A stretch of 64,000 nucleotides of DNA from JANQPD01 sp963715655 (GCA_963715655.1 OY970262.1:434001-498000), one strand, 5' to 3'; numbered from the stretch's first letter, positions 34,955 to 44,953 are shown. Numbers and translations are program-made. Notes: a model not told the origin generated them from the sequence alone.

Positions 34955-35608
34955 ATGAAAAATTCAATTTTAACAATCGCCACTTTTATAACCATCAGCT
35001 TTTCAGCTTTAGCTGCACAGCCTTCTGCCGCTTACGTTAGCAGTATGCAACAAACTATTTCGCTTTATGATAGCGTTAAAAAGTTAGCCGATTATCAAGA
35101 CATTGCCAATCAATTTGAGCGTATAGCCGCTGCTGAAAAAAGTGAGTGGTTGCCGAATTACTATGCAGGACTAACGTACGTGTACATGAGTTTTGTACGC
35201 GGATTAGAAGATGATAAGCGCGATGAATATTTAAAAACGGCTACTCAGCACATGGAAGCAGCGCAAGCATTGTCTGCCAATAACGTGGAAATAGTTGTGC
35301 TAGAAGGTTATATAAAAATGGCCAAAGTAAGCATAAGCCCCATGTTAAGAGGTCCGCTAATGAGTGGTGGAGTGAGTGCTTTATTCGGAAAGGCGGTAAA
35401 AATGGATCCTAAAAACCCACGTGCCAATTTGATGAATGGCCGTTGGAAAATGGGAATGGCCGGTTTTTTTGGTTCTAGCACTGATGAAGCTTGCGCCATG
35501 GTGAGCAACAGTATTCCATTATTTGAAAGTGAAGATCAAAATGGAATTGCACCGCATTGGGGTTTAAATCAAGCGCAAGCGGTGAGTAAAAATTGTGGGG
35601 AGAAATAG
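34955..35608 (+). CDS. periplasmic TPR-like protein
   Basis: 217 aa, signal peptide (TIATFITISFSALA), then helical repeats: DIANQFERIAAAEKSEWLPNYYAGLTYVYMSF, MEAAQALSANNVEIVVLEGYIKMA, FGKAVKMDPKNPRANLMNGRWKMG. These have TPR spacing with alternating small and large residues. It lies 57 bp after the TonB-dependent receptor on the same strand and is probably co-transcribed, perhaps a periplasmic partner. Specific role unknown. Confidence 0.7.
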   Translation: MKNSILTIATFITISFSALAAQPSAAYVSSMQQTISLYDSVKKLADYQDIANQFERIAAAEKSEWLPNYYAGLTYVYMSFVRGLEDDKRDEYLKTATQHMEAAQALSANNVEIVVLEGYIKMAKVSISPMLRGPLMSGGVSALFGKAVKMDPKNPRANLMNGRWKMGMAGFFGSSTDEACAMVSNSIPLFESEDQNGIAPHWGLNQAQAVSKNCGEK

Positions 35609-35664
35609 TAGGGTTTGTGTATTGTTTTTTTTGAACTAAGTCTCTTATTTTTTGAGCGAACTCA

Positions 35665-36856
35665 AAACGGATGGACATTTTTAAATAAAAAAGTTATCTA
35701 AACGAAATGTCCTCCTGAGTGATTTTGCAGAGCAAAATTGTATCGAAGGATGAGTTACAAAAACGATCACCTTCAGCATGTTAGAGCCACCCTTCGATAC
35801 AATTCTCTTTCAGAGAATCACTCAGGATGACCTTCGGATTTCACTAGTTGCTTAAAGAATTAAAGACGTCTAATTTAGAAACACCATCGTGCATCTATCT
35901 CCATATATTTTAATAGCAAAAAAGATTTGTTCTCTGCGAAACTTCGTGCACTCTGTTTCTCTGCGGTTCAATTTGAGATTAGTTGGGCTTAGCATTGAAA
36001 ATGGATTGACATTATTAAAAGAATTATCTAAACGAAATGTCCTCCTGAGTGATTTTGCAGAGCAAAATTGTATCGAAGGGAGGGTTAGAAAAACTATTAC
36101 CTTTCACTAATCAGCATGTTAGAATCACCCTTCGATACAATTCTCTTTCAGAGAATCACTCAGGATGACCTTCGGTTTTTACTATTTGCTTAAAGAATTA
36201 AAGACGTCTAATTTAGAAACTCCATCATGCATCTATCTCCATATATTTTAATAGCAAAAAAGATTTGTTCTCTGCGAAACTCCGTGCACTCTGTTTCTCT
36301 GCGGTTCAGTTTGAGATTGGCAGGGCTTAGCATTGAAAACGGATTGACATTTGTAAAAAAGTTATCTAAACGAAATGTCATCCTGAGTGATTTTGCAAAG
36401 CAAAATTGTATCGAAGGATGAGTTACAAAAACTATCACCTTCAGCATGTTAGAATCACCCTTCGATACAATTCTCTTTCAGAGAATCACTCAGGATGACT
36501 TTCGGTTTTCACTATTTGCTTAAAGAATTAAAGACATCTAATTTAGAAACTCCATCATGCATCTATCTCCATATATTTTAATAGCAAAAAAGATTGGTTC
36601 TCTGCGAAACTCCGAGCACTCTGTTTCTCTGCGGTTCAATTTGAGATTGGCAGGGCTTAGCATTGAAAACGGATTGACATTTGTAAAAAGAATTATCTAA
36701 ACGAAACGTCATCCTGAGTGATTTTGCAAAGCAAAATTGTATCGAAGGATGAGTTACAAAAACTATCACCTTCAGCATGTTAGAATCACCCTTCGATACA
36801 ATTCTCTTTCAGAGAATCACTCAGGATGACCTTCGGTTTTTACTATTTGCTTAAAG
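35665..36856. repeat. four tandem units of about 330 bp with long inverted repeats
   Basis: Units start with AACGAAATGT (or AACGAAACGT) at 35701, 36031, 36369 and 36700, giving periods of 330, 338 and 331 bp; the last unit is partial. Each contains a long inverted repeat, TCCTGAGTGATTTTGCA...TTGTATCGAAGG and CCTTCGATACAATTCTCT...AATCACTCAGGA, separated by a 40-odd base loop, then CATCTATCTCCATATATTTT and GCGAAACT(T/C)CGTGCACTCTG. It fills the gene-free stretch 35609-36970. Frames within it only translate the repeat. Confidence 0.9.
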
Positions 36857-36970
36857 CTGAATAGAGTTAGATTAGAAAATCCACGGTGCAGCTAACCATG
36901 GATTATCAATAAGAGACTGCTCCACACCACTCGCAATTAATTTATATTTACCCACAGCATCCAAAAACCC

Positions 36971-38017
36971 ATGATTAAACTAAAAAAAATACAACGCTGG
37001 CTAGGCATCAACCTCCTCATAGGAATTATCATACCCTTTACCTATGCTACTGAAAACTATTTTAGTGTAGCAGGTTTGTCCAAAATATGGGATGATGTGT
37101 TGTATTCTTTTCTAGTTTCTTGTTCCATTAGCGGAACAGTGGGTTTAATAGAATGGAACTTAAATAAGGTATTACCTTGGTTAAAAACGCCCACCAAACG
37201 GGCGGTGGCAGAATTTTTATCTTTTACCGTACTGGGCTTTGTAGCCGTTTTTACCACCAATGTTCTATTTTATACTGCCTTTGGATATTTTGAAAACACT
37301 AAAGCGTATTTTTTAGAAATGGTGCAATACAGCTTTTGGCCCATGATGATTGGCTATCTTTTAACCATTTTCTTTTTATGCAAAGCTTTTCTTTTTGGCT
37401 GGCGTGAGCAAGCCGTACAAATGGAAAAAATGCGCACCGAACGTTTTAAAGGAGAAGCGCAAGTGCTAAAAGATCAATTGAACCCACATTTTTTATTCAA
37501 TTCCTTAAATGTGCTTACCAACATGGTGTATGAAGATGCTGATAAAAGTGCCGATTACATTAGAAAACTAAGCAAATTTTACCGCTATGTATTAGAAGTG
37601 CAAAACGAAGAGTTGATTTCACTTGAGCGTGAAATTACCTTTTGCAAAAGTTATTTTTTATTGCAGCAAAGTAGGTTTGGTAATGAAGCTTTACAGCTTT
37701 CGCTGGATGTAACTAGCGGTTCTGAAAAATACATTCCGCCTATGGCTTTGCAGCTGTTACTAGAAAACTGTGTAAAACACAACCGTATTGAAGAAGGTGC
37801 GCCACTAGTCGTTTCCATCAGCGAAAAACAAGATTATTTAGAGGTAAATAACAATTTGCAGAAGCGTGTGCAGCCCGCAGAAAGTAACGGCATTGGCTTA
37901 AATAACGTGATTGCACGCTACAAGCACTTAACTGAAAAACAAGTAGAAGTAATGGAAACCGAAAATTCCTTTTGTGTAAAAATTCCTTTGCTAACCCTTC
38001 AATCTGCACAAGCATGA
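36971..38017 (+). CDS. LytS/YesM-type sensor histidine kinase
   Basis: 348 aa. Four hydrophobic segments in the first 135 residues (about 14-26, 45-62, 78-110, 118-135), then the His_kinase domain (PF06580 type) with LKDQLNPHFLFNSLNVLTNM, where the His of NPHFLFNSLN is phosphorylated, and an ATPase domain with LLLENCVKHN (N-box) and SNGIGLNNVI (G-box). It is an inner-membrane kinase of the LytS family that partners a LytTR regulator; the next gene is that regulator and overlaps by four bases (ATGA). The signal is unknown. Confidence 0.93.
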   Translation: MIKLKKIQRWLGINLLIGIIIPFTYATENYFSVAGLSKIWDDVLYSFLVSCSISGTVGLIEWNLNKVLPWLKTPTKRAVAEFLSFTVLGFVAVFTTNVLFYTAFGYFENTKAYFLEMVQYSFWPMMIGYLLTIFFLCKAFLFGWREQAVQMEKMRTERFKGEAQVLKDQLNPHFLFNSLNVLTNMVYEDADKSADYIRKLSKFYRYVLEVQNEELISLEREITFCKSYFLLQQSRFGNEALQLSLDVTSGSEKYIPPMALQLLLENCVKHNRIEEGAPLVVSISEKQDYLEVNNNLQKRVQPAESNGIGLNNVIARYKHLTEKQVEVMETENSFCVKIPLLTLQSAQA

Positions 38018-38769
38018 ACATACTGATTATAGAAGATGAAAAACCAGCCGCAGCACAGCTTACGCGATTGATTTTGCGTGAAGTACCGGAAGCAAATATT
38101 CTTGGTCCTTTAGCTAGTATTCGCGAAAGCACAAGCTGGTTTGCCATTAACCCAAAACCAGATTTAATTTTTTTAGATATTCATTTAGCGGATGGCCCAA
38201 GCTTTGAAATATTTAAAAACACTCCACTTAGTGCGCCCATTATTTTTTGCACCGCTTTTGACCAATATGCCTTGGACGCTTTTAAGTTAAATAGTATTGA
38301 TTATTTGCTGAAACCCGTGGAGCCGGAAGATTTGCAACGGGCATTGGCCAAGTATAAAGCACAACATCGGCAAGAGCCAACTATTAGTAAAGAGCTTTTA
38401 ATGAGTATGTTACAAGCACCTGAAAAAAAGCATAAAAACCGCTTTGTGGTAAAAGTTGGAGAACGCTTAATTGCAGTGGAAACCGAAAACATCCATTTTT
38501 TTTATAGCGCAGAAAAAGCCACTTTTTTGCAAACAGATGAGGGTAAAAATTATGTATTAGATGAAAGCTTAGACAAATTAGAGCAATTGATGGATCCTAA
38601 AAAATTCTTTAGGATAAGCCGTAAATATTTAATCAGCTATGCTAGTATTAAAGAGGTACGCAGCTATAGCTCTAGCCGATATAAGTTGGTACTAAAAAAT
38701 TGTACCGATGATGATGTACTGGTGAGCCGCGATAGAACGAGTGGGTTTAAAGATTGGCTGGATGGTTAA
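38014..38769 (+). CDS. LytTR-type response regulator
   Basis: 251 aa from ATG 38014, overlapping the kinase stop as ATGA. Receiver domain at about 1-115 with acidic IIEDEKP, phosphoacceptor Asp in LIFLDIHLADG and Lys in YLLKPV. The C-terminal LytTR DNA-binding domain is at about 145-250 (VVKVGERLIAVETENIHFFYSAEKATFLQT, KKFFRISRKYLISYASIKEV). Regulators of this type activate a few nearby or envelope genes; the target is not visible. The start upstream at 37972 is not used, as it would lie inside the kinase gene. Confidence 0.93.
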   Translation: MNILIIEDEKPAAAQLTRLILREVPEANILGPLASIRESTSWFAINPKPDLIFLDIHLADGPSFEIFKNTPLSAPIIFCTAFDQYALDAFKLNSIDYLLKPVEPEDLQRALAKYKAQHRQEPTISKELLMSMLQAPEKKHKNRFVVKVGERLIAVETENIHFFYSAEKATFLQTDEGKNYVLDESLDKLEQLMDPKKFFRISRKYLISYASIKEVRSYSSSRYKLVLKNCTDDDVLVSRDRTSGFKDWLDG

Positions 38770-38805
38770 TGGTTATAAGGCTTGAATGTTTAAGGATGAA
38801 GGTTT

Positions 38806-39262
38806 TAGCTGCATTTCACACAAAGAAGCTGCCAAGTAATAGAACACGGATTTTACGGATGAAGCTGATAAACACAGATTTCATTTTCAATGGGTGCTTT
38901 CTGTTTGTTTATGTGTTAAAAAGTGCGGTTGAATTTCATGTAAAGAAGCTGCCAAGTAATAGAACGCGGATTTTACGGGTGGAGCGGATAAACACGGATT
39001 TCATTTTCAACGTGTGATTTCTATGTGTTCTATGTTTCTATGTGTTAAAAAGTGCGGTTGAATTTCATGTAAAGAAGCTGCAATAGAACACGGATTTTAC
39101 GGATGAAGCGGATAAACACAGATTTCATTTTCAACGTGTGATTTCTATGTGTTCTATGTTTCTATGTGTTAAAAAGTGTAGTTGAATTTCATGTAAAGAA
39201 AGCTGCCAAGTAATAGAACGCGGATTTTACGGATGAAGCTGATAAACTTAGCTACAGATTAC
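38806..39262. repeat. four tandem units of about 120-129 bp
   Basis: AAAGAAGCTGC begins at 38822, 38942, 39071 and (as AAAGAAAGCTGC) 39195. Each unit carries AATAGAACACGGATTTTACG, GATAAACACAGATTTCATTT and TGTGTTAAAAAGTG. Shorter relatives continue to about 39360 (ACAGATTACACGGATTACAC). It fills the gap 38770-39455 between the response regulator and yitT-like gene. No gene is predicted in it. Confidence 0.88.
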
Positions 39263-39455
39263 ACGGATTACACTGATAAATGCAGGTTTTCTTTGGGAGG
39301 CTTTGGGTAGTTTTTCTCGCAAAGACGCAATTCAGCGGCAATAGAGCGCGGATTTTCTTTGTGTTTCCTGCACATTTCTAAAAAGCACTACACCCCAGGT
39401 AGCCTATTTTTTACCCTGTGCAGCTGTCTATAGACTGCGGACTACCAACTGCGGA

Positions 39456-40328
39456 CTATTTATTCAAATACCTCCTCAAAACCCCGCCTCTAATGCTATT
39501 CACTTCATATTCCACTACAAAAGCTTTTGGATCTACTTCATCTAAAGTGCGCGATACTTTTTTAATGTCAATACGGTTTACAATGGTGTGGATAATCAAA
39601 ATTTCTTCGTGCGACTCCAGATTTTTCCCGTAAGGTTTGTCGCCTTTGTAAATGGTTAAGCCTAAGCCCGCTTTATCACGCAACGCTTTTTGCACATCTT
39701 CGGCTTTTTGCGATACAATCATAATCCCAATAAAATCTTCAAAACCTTTTATTACGGTATCGGTAACCTTGGCGGTAACCAAATAAGTAAGAATGGAATA
39801 CATGGCTATTTCTACCGAAAGGGTAAGCGCTGCAATACTAAAAAGTACCACATTAAAAGCAAAAATAACCTGACCAACGGGTAAGCCAAAACGCTCGTTG
39901 AGATAAACACCCAATATTTCAGTGCCGTCTAAAACAGCTCCGTTACGAATAGCAATACCGATGGCCAAACCCAAAAATAAACCGCCAAATATTGCAATGA
40001 GGAGCTTATCATCGGTAAGAGACGGGAAATGAATAAACTGGATAAAACATGCCACGCCAATAATGCCCAATAGTGATTTTAAAAATACACGCTTGGAAAT
40101 AAAATAATAAGCCAAGCCTAAAAACGGTAAACTGAGTAAAACTAATAATAGTGATAAATCGATATTGAAGCTGGAACTTAAGAGCAGCGCAATACCTGTA
40201 ACACCGCCATCTAAAAAATGATTGGGCAACAAAAAACCCTTTAAGCCAATGCCCGCTAAAGCGATAGCGAAACCAACTTGACTGATTTCATTGGCGTAGT
40301 AGCGTATTTTTTGCGGTGCAAACTTCAT
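39456..40328 (-). CDS. YitT family membrane protein
   Basis: 290 aa. Five to six transmembrane segments in the first 190 residues, with GFLLPNHFLDGGVTGIALLL, GTEILGVYLNERFGLPVGQVIF, and a C-terminal DUF2179 domain (GFEDFIGIMIVSQKAEDVQKAL, LGLTIYKGDKPYG, EVDPKAFVVEYEVNSIRGG). This is the YitT/DUF161 architecture. The family is widespread and its transport substrate is unsettled. It is convergent with the repeat block and divergent from the small membrane gene at 40392. Confidence 0.93.
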   Translation of the reverse strand: MKFAPQKIRYYANEISQVGFAIALAGIGLKGFLLPNHFLDGGVTGIALLLSSSFNIDLSLLLVLLSLPFLGLAYYFISKRVFLKSLLGIIGVACFIQFIHFPSLTDDKLLIAIFGGLFLGLAIGIAIRNGAVLDGTEILGVYLNERFGLPVGQVIFAFNVVLFSIAALTLSVEIAMYSILTYLVTAKVTDTVIKGFEDFIGIMIVSQKAEDVQKALRDKAGLGLTIYKGDKPYGKNLESHEEILIIHTIVNRIDIKKVSRTLDEVDPKAFVVEYEVNSIRGGVLRRYLNK

Positions 40329-40391
40329 TGGTGTTTAATAAGCGTGCAAAAGTCGTGCTTTTAAATGGCTATATTGCTCATATTTGCAAGA

Positions 40392-40760
40392 ATGACAATC
40401 AAAAAGCTTTTTCTTTTAGATGCTTTGGGAGCGTTACTCTCCGCGTTTTTTCTTGGCGTTTTATTGCCGCTTTTTCAAGTTTATGTAGGTGTGCCACTTT
40501 TCTTACTTTATATTCTTGCTATGCTAGCGGCTGGCTTGGCACTGTATTCTTTCAGTTGTTTTCTTTTGGTTAAGCGTAAGCGGTATTTACATTTGTTAAG
40601 TATGTTAAATGCAGCGTATTGTGCTTTCACCCTTTGTTTAGTAATCCTTTACTTTTCCGCGATTACTGGTTTAGGCTTAGCATATTTTTCCATTGAAATA
40701 CTGCTGATATTAATTTTGATTCGTACCGAGAATAAAGCAGCGAAACAATTGAATATATAA
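40392..40760 (+). CDS. small four-TM membrane protein
   Basis: 122 aa with four hydrophobic segments (about 4-24, 28-50, 60-82, 90-110) and a short charged end. The start at ATG 40392 is supported by CATATTTG just 5 bases upstream, close to the -7 consensus TAnnTTTG, so the message is probably nearly leaderless. No family recognised. Confidence 0.65.
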   Translation: MTIKKLFLLDALGALLSAFFLGVLLPLFQVYVGVPLFLLYILAMLAAGLALYSFSCFLLVKRKRYLHLLSMLNAAYCAFTLCLVILYFSAITGLGLAYFSIEILLILILIRTENKAAKQLNI

Positions 40761-40802
40761 TCTACAAGTCATCGTTGTTTGCTTGATTTTATTCTTGCGT
40801 TT

Positions 40803-41225
40803 TTACCTTTCTTTTTTGATAAATAGAATTTCCACCATTGCGCCAAGCATCACGCCAAAAACATAGGCAACCAAATCACTCCATAAAAAGCCACTACCTA
40901 AAACAAGTGCGCCTACGCGCGAAGTTCTTATCGCGATAAGCCAATCTGCTTGAATAAGTTGAGCCGTTTCTATTAAAAAACAAAACACCAAAGCAGTTAG
41001 TGCAATGGTTAATGTTTTTTGCTTTTGCAAGAGCCAACCAAAAATAAAAAAACTCATGGTGGCGTAAAGCGCATCGCCCAAATAGGGGTAAATAAGATTG
41101 GGAATAATGCTAGTTCGGGAAGCCAAACCGCACGCGATAGTTAATAGAATTAAACCAAAATAAACGAAGCGGTTGCGGTGCATAAAATGCTTTACTTTTT
41201 GTGATTTTGCAATATGGATAAACAT
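40803..41225 (-). CDS. DUF2809 (VanZ-like) membrane protein
   Basis: 140 aa. The pattern IIPNLIYPYLGDALYATMSFF, ETAQLIQADWLIAIRTSRVGALVLGSGFLWSDLVAY is the DUF2809 signature, with four membrane segments. Start 41225 is the longest; an internal ATG (41183) is an alternative. Members of the family are uncharacterised membrane proteins. The 234-bp upstream gap shows no structure. Confidence 0.85.
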   Translation of the reverse strand: MFIHIAKSQKVKHFMHRNRFVYFGLILLTIACGLASRTSIIPNLIYPYLGDALYATMSFFIFGWLLQKQKTLTIALTALVFCFLIETAQLIQADWLIAIRTSRVGALVLGSGFLWSDLVAYVFGVMLGAMVEILFIKKER

Positions 41226-41459
41226 CAGATTTATATAAACTAGAACCTGTTTGAGATAAAAGTTTCAAAATGCCTTTTGTAATATTAAGTGAATTTTTGG
41301 AGAAAATTTGTATCAATATATTCCAAAGATTTACGACAGAATTTCTTTGCAACCCAAGTAATCCTAACCTTTCCACTAACAAAGTCGCCAATTTATTTCC
41401 GCATCAACTAATCAACTAATCAACCATTCCACCATTTAACTATTTAACAAACCCACCTA

Positions 41460-41873
41460 CTAAAGATCCGCCACACACTTCAGCTCAATGGCAATGGGTG
41501 TTGGCAAAGCAGTTATAGCAATGGTGGTTCTGCACGGCTTTGGGTTCACCTCTTTAAAATATTCTGCGTAAAGGGTATTAAACGTTTGAAAATCGCGCTT
41601 CATATCTACCAAAAACACTTGAACATCTACCAACTTATCCCAGCTACTGCCATGTTCTTCTAAAATAGCTTTTACATTGGCAAAAACGCTACGCACTTGT
41701 GCTTCAAAATCAAAGGCTTTAAAATTACCGTTGTGGTCAAGTTCTAATCCGGGCACACCGGAATCATTGGCATCACTACCGGCTATACGCGGCCCTACAC
41801 CACTTAAAAAAAGTAAACCGCCTGCTTTGCGGGCTAAGGGATAGGCACCAACAGGTTTGGGGGCTTTGCTCAT
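41460..41873 (-). CDS. RidA family protein (reactive imine/enamine deaminase type)
   Basis: 137 aa. The RidA/YjgF fold is visible in GGLLFLSGVGPRIAG, FEAQVRSVFANVKAILEEHGSSWDKLVDVQVFLVDM and the C-terminal PCRTTIAITALPTPIAIELKCVAD, with the conserved Arg (CRTT) that binds the carboxylate. The 10-12 residue insert after GPRIAG (SDANDSGVPG) resembles the 2-aminomuconate-deaminase-like branch. It is single and on the minus strand. Confidence 0.88.
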   Translation of the reverse strand: MSKAPKPVGAYPLARKAGGLLFLSGVGPRIAGSDANDSGVPGLELDHNGNFKAFDFEAQVRSVFANVKAILEEHGSSWDKLVDVQVFLVDMKRDFQTFNTLYAEYFKEVNPKPCRTTIAITALPTPIAIELKCVADL

Positions 41874-42074
41874 GTTATATTAATTTTTGCGCTAAGGTAA
41901 TAATATTGAGTAGCAAGGAGTAGGGATGAAAGTAGTAGGGAGAAGGGATGATGGGAGTAGTGAGGCTGCCTCTCGCATGGATGATAAAGACAAAGGAATA
42001 GGGACAAAGGAGTTTGCTAACCTAGTATGATAAAAAATAGAAACAAGTTAGAACAGCGGCTGGTGTGCTTACCT

Positions 42075-43397
42075 TCAACCTTCAACCGTGCCTGCACCAG
42101 TCAAGCTTTCAACATTCTCCTCTCCAACATCTGTATCTAAAGAAAAGTAAAGCACAAACTGAGCACCAATAAACAGCAGCGTACCAAGGGTAATTACCCC
42201 GTAAATTTCTAAAACATCAGAAAAATAAATACCGGTAAATAGCTCTGTACTCAAAATTAAACATACTAAGCTGAGGTAAAACAGGGTTTTCATCAACTTG
42301 AGGTTTTTATAAGGATTGTTAGCATAAAAGACCAATGCATAAAACACTAAAAACGGGAACCAAAGAAAAACAAAATACGGTTTCCAAGCCACTGGAGATA
42401 AAATAGGCACCACCGAAAATAGGATAGACCATTGCAATAACTGCTTTACATTAAAACTGTTTGGTTTTAAGCGTTTTTTAAAAAGGTACATGGGGTATAA
42501 GGCAGCCAAAGCCACACAGCCGTAGTAAATACGTTTTACCAAACTAGGCGCTAAGTCTAAAATATTTACAGATAAATCAATACCCGTGGGTACATCAGAT
42601 AAATAGCGGGTAAGGGTAGCCAGCAAACTTTGATTCATATTGCTAGTGGGCGGCAAGGGCACCACACTTTTTGTAAACCATAATGCGTGATAATCAATTG
42701 CTTCGGTAAGGCCAAAAACTAAAGCCGTACTAGCACAAAAAGCTGCCACTAAAAGGAGGGTAAGTAAACTCATTCTGTACGCGCGCTTATATATGAAGTA
42801 TAAGAGAATAAAAATGGTAAACACCTTAATAGCAATGCTAAAGGCTAACAAACAAGCGGCTAAAACCACCTTGTTTTTATGATAAAAATAAACGCTACCA
42901 AGCGCCAACAATAGCATGTACACGTTAATTTGCAAATGGCTGTTGTTATCCATAAAAAAGCGCAGGCAAAACAATAGTGGTAACATTATTATGGGGTGTG
43001 TAAACACAATATCATGCTCATTTCTTGCTTTTTGAAATGGCATACGCAAGGTTTTACGTGTAAAAAAGCTTAACCCAAGTTTAAAGCAATAAAACAAAGC
43101 TATCCAGCTTCCGCTGAGCCATATAAAGCGTGCTAACACGGGCGAAATAGTGTTTAGCAATGTTAGTGGTACACATACTATACTAAAGAAAGGCGGCCAC
43201 GTATTTAAATAATCTAGGTAAATATCAGAGCCGGTGAGTACAGAGTTTCCGGCAGTTAAGTAGCCAATAAAATCGCCACTACGCTGCACATCTTTTATAA
43301 TAAGCGCAGCCACTACAAGCAGCACCAGTACCAATAAAACGGTAAAAATTTTATGCTGTTTTTTTGATGGCGCAGTAACGTTAATTGGATAAAGCAT
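42075..43397 (-). CDS. GT87-family (DUF2029) mannosyltransferase-like membrane protein
   Basis: 440 aa with about ten hydrophobic segments. It has the GT-C type first loop with LTGSDIYLDYLNTWPPFFSIV, and WFTKSVVPLPPTSNMNQSLLA in the large central loop, typical of GT87 polyprenyl-phosphate-mannose-dependent transferases of Bacteroidota. The acidic motif at the first loop (GSD) is present. Acceptor unknown, presumably a surface glycan or lipid. It follows gdhA on the same strand, but the gdhA terminator separates the two. Confidence 0.8.
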   Translation of the reverse strand: MLYPINVTAPSKKQHKIFTVLLVLVLLVVAALIIKDVQRSGDFIGYLTAGNSVLTGSDIYLDYLNTWPPFFSIVCVPLTLLNTISPVLARFIWLSGSWIALFYCFKLGLSFFTRKTLRMPFQKARNEHDIVFTHPIIMLPLLFCLRFFMDNNSHLQINVYMLLLALGSVYFYHKNKVVLAACLLAFSIAIKVFTIFILLYFIYKRAYRMSLLTLLLVAAFCASTALVFGLTEAIDYHALWFTKSVVPLPPTSNMNQSLLATLTRYLSDVPTGIDLSVNILDLAPSLVKRIYYGCVALAALYPMYLFKKRLKPNSFNVKQLLQWSILFSVVPILSPVAWKPYFVFLWFPFLVFYALVFYANNPYKNLKLMKTLFYLSLVCLILSTELFTGIYFSDVLEIYGVITLGTLLFIGAQFVLYFSLDTDVGEENVESLTGAGTVEG

Positions 43398-43430
43398 AGT
43401 GCGATTTAGGGGTCTAAAATAAAGAATAAA

Positions 43431-43465
43431 AAAATCCCATAACGACCAAGGCGTTACGGGATTTT
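43431..43465 (-). terminator. intrinsic terminator of gdhA
   Basis: AAAATCCCATAACG (43431-43444) pairs, with one mismatch, with CGTTACGGGATTTT (43452-43465) over a 7-base loop; on the minus strand a T run follows. It lies 23 bp after the gdhA stop. Confidence 0.85.
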
Positions 43466-43487
43466 ATACTATACAAATAATTGGAAT

Positions 43488-44840
43488 TTACACCAATCCT
43501 TGATCTAACATACTATCGGCCACTTTTACAAAGCCGGCAACGTTAGCACCTTTTACATAATTAATGTGTCCATCTTCTTCCATACCGTACTCTTTACAAG
43601 CAGCGTGTATGTCTTTCATAATGGTGTGTAAGCGGCTATCCACTTCTTCTGCACTCCAGCTAATACGTAAGCTGTTTTGGCTCATTTCTAAGCCTGAAGT
43701 AGCTACACCACCAGCGTTACTTGCTTTGCCTGGTGCAAATAAAATTTTCGCTTGGTGAAAAGCTTCTACTGCTTCTGCGGTGCAAGGCATATTTGCTCCT
43801 TCTACTACGCACATTACACCGTTTTTAAGAAGTGCATTTGCTTCCTTATCATCTAGTTCATTTTGAGTAGCGCATGGAAAAGCTAAATCACATTTTTCTC
43901 CCCATGGGTCTTTACCTTCATGATAAACGCAATCAAAAGCATCAGTACATTCTTTAATTCTTCCGCGCTTTTCGTTTTTCAACGTTTTAATAAACTCTAG
44001 GTTTTCCTGAGAAATTCCGTTTTCAGCATAAATGTACCCTGAAGAATCAGAACAGGTAACTACTTTACCGCCTAGTTCAATAAGCTTTTGCATAGCATAT
44101 TGCGCTACGTTTCCTGAACCGGAAACACATGCCGTTTTACCTAATATTTTTTCACCTTTGGTGTCAAGCATTTCTTGCGCAAAGTAAACCGCTCCATATC
44201 CGGTAGCTTCCGGGCGAATTAAAGATCCACCCCAGTTTCTACCTTTTCCGGTAAGCACTCCGGTAAACTCATTGCGCAAGCGTTTGTATTGACCGAACAT
44301 ATAGCCAATTTCACGTCCACCAACACCAATATCACCCGCAGGTACATCGGTATCAGGGCCAATATGGCGCTGAAGTTCAGACATAAAACTTTGGCAAAAC
44401 TTCATTACTTCGTTGTCAGACTTTCCTTTTGGATCAAAATCAGATCCTCCTTTACCTCCGCCCATAGGCAAAGTGGTAAGTGAGTTTTTAAAAATTTGCT
44501 CAAAGCCTAAAAATTTAAGGATAGATAAGTTTACACTTGGGTGAAAACGTAAACCACCTTTGTAAGGTCCTATGGCAGAGTTAAATTCAACACGGTAGCC
44601 GCGATTAATTTGAACTTCTCCTTTATCATCTAACCAAGGCACTCTAAACATAATGGTACGCTCCGGCTCAGCTATACGCTCTAAAACCTTAGCAGTTTTG
44701 TATTTTGGATTTTCCTCAATGTAAGGAATCACGGTTTCGGCTACCTCATAAACGGCTTGTAAAAATTCCGTTTCGTTAGGATTTTTAGCCTTAACGCCCT
44801 CCATAAAGGCGTCAATTTGTTTTTGATACTTTTGAGACAT
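43488..44840 (-). CDS. gdhA: NADP-specific glutamate dehydrogenase
   Basis: 450 aa hexameric-type glutamate dehydrogenase. Glutamate-binding KGG site in GPYKGGLRFHPSVN, catalytic lysine region PMGGGKGGSDFDPKGKSD, NAD(P) fold VSGSGNVAQYAMQKL, and SNAGGVATSGLEMSQNS. The length and the GSD.DPKGKSDNEV string are those of the bacterial NADP-dependent enzymes. It makes glutamate from ammonia and 2-oxoglutarate. A TACATTTG promoter element lies 27-34 bp upstream. Confidence 0.97.
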   Translation of the reverse strand: MSQKYQKQIDAFMEGVKAKNPNETEFLQAVYEVAETVIPYIEENPKYKTAKVLERIAEPERTIMFRVPWLDDKGEVQINRGYRVEFNSAIGPYKGGLRFHPSVNLSILKFLGFEQIFKNSLTTLPMGGGKGGSDFDPKGKSDNEVMKFCQSFMSELQRHIGPDTDVPAGDIGVGGREIGYMFGQYKRLRNEFTGVLTGKGRNWGGSLIRPEATGYGAVYFAQEMLDTKGEKILGKTACVSGSGNVAQYAMQKLIELGGKVVTCSDSSGYIYAENGISQENLEFIKTLKNEKRGRIKECTDAFDCVYHEGKDPWGEKCDLAFPCATQNELDDKEANALLKNGVMCVVEGANMPCTAEAVEAFHQAKILFAPGKASNAGGVATSGLEMSQNSLRISWSAEEVDSRLHTIMKDIHAACKEYGMEEDGHINYVKGANVAGFVKVADSMLDQGLV

Positions 44841-44866
44841 ATTGAATTCAATAAGGAATTATCGGG

Positions 44867-44874
44867 CAAATGTA
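44867..44874 (-). promoter_or_regulatory. -7 promoter element of gdhA
   Basis: CAAATGTA on the plus strand reads TACATTTG on the minus strand, matching TAnnTTTG. It ends 26 bp before the gdhA ATG, leaving a short leader. A matching -33 TTTG was not evident. Confidence 0.55.
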
Positions 44875-44953
44875 TATCATTTAAAGTGTTGATGTAAACA
44901 CCTTTTGAAATAATCGAAAACCACCCTTAGTGTATAATTTACGCTTTGTAAAC

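Noticed and set aside
35889..36421. Short frames MHLSPYILIAKK and related in the 330-bp units
   Set aside because: They are identical repeat translations in consecutive units with no independent evidence of coding.
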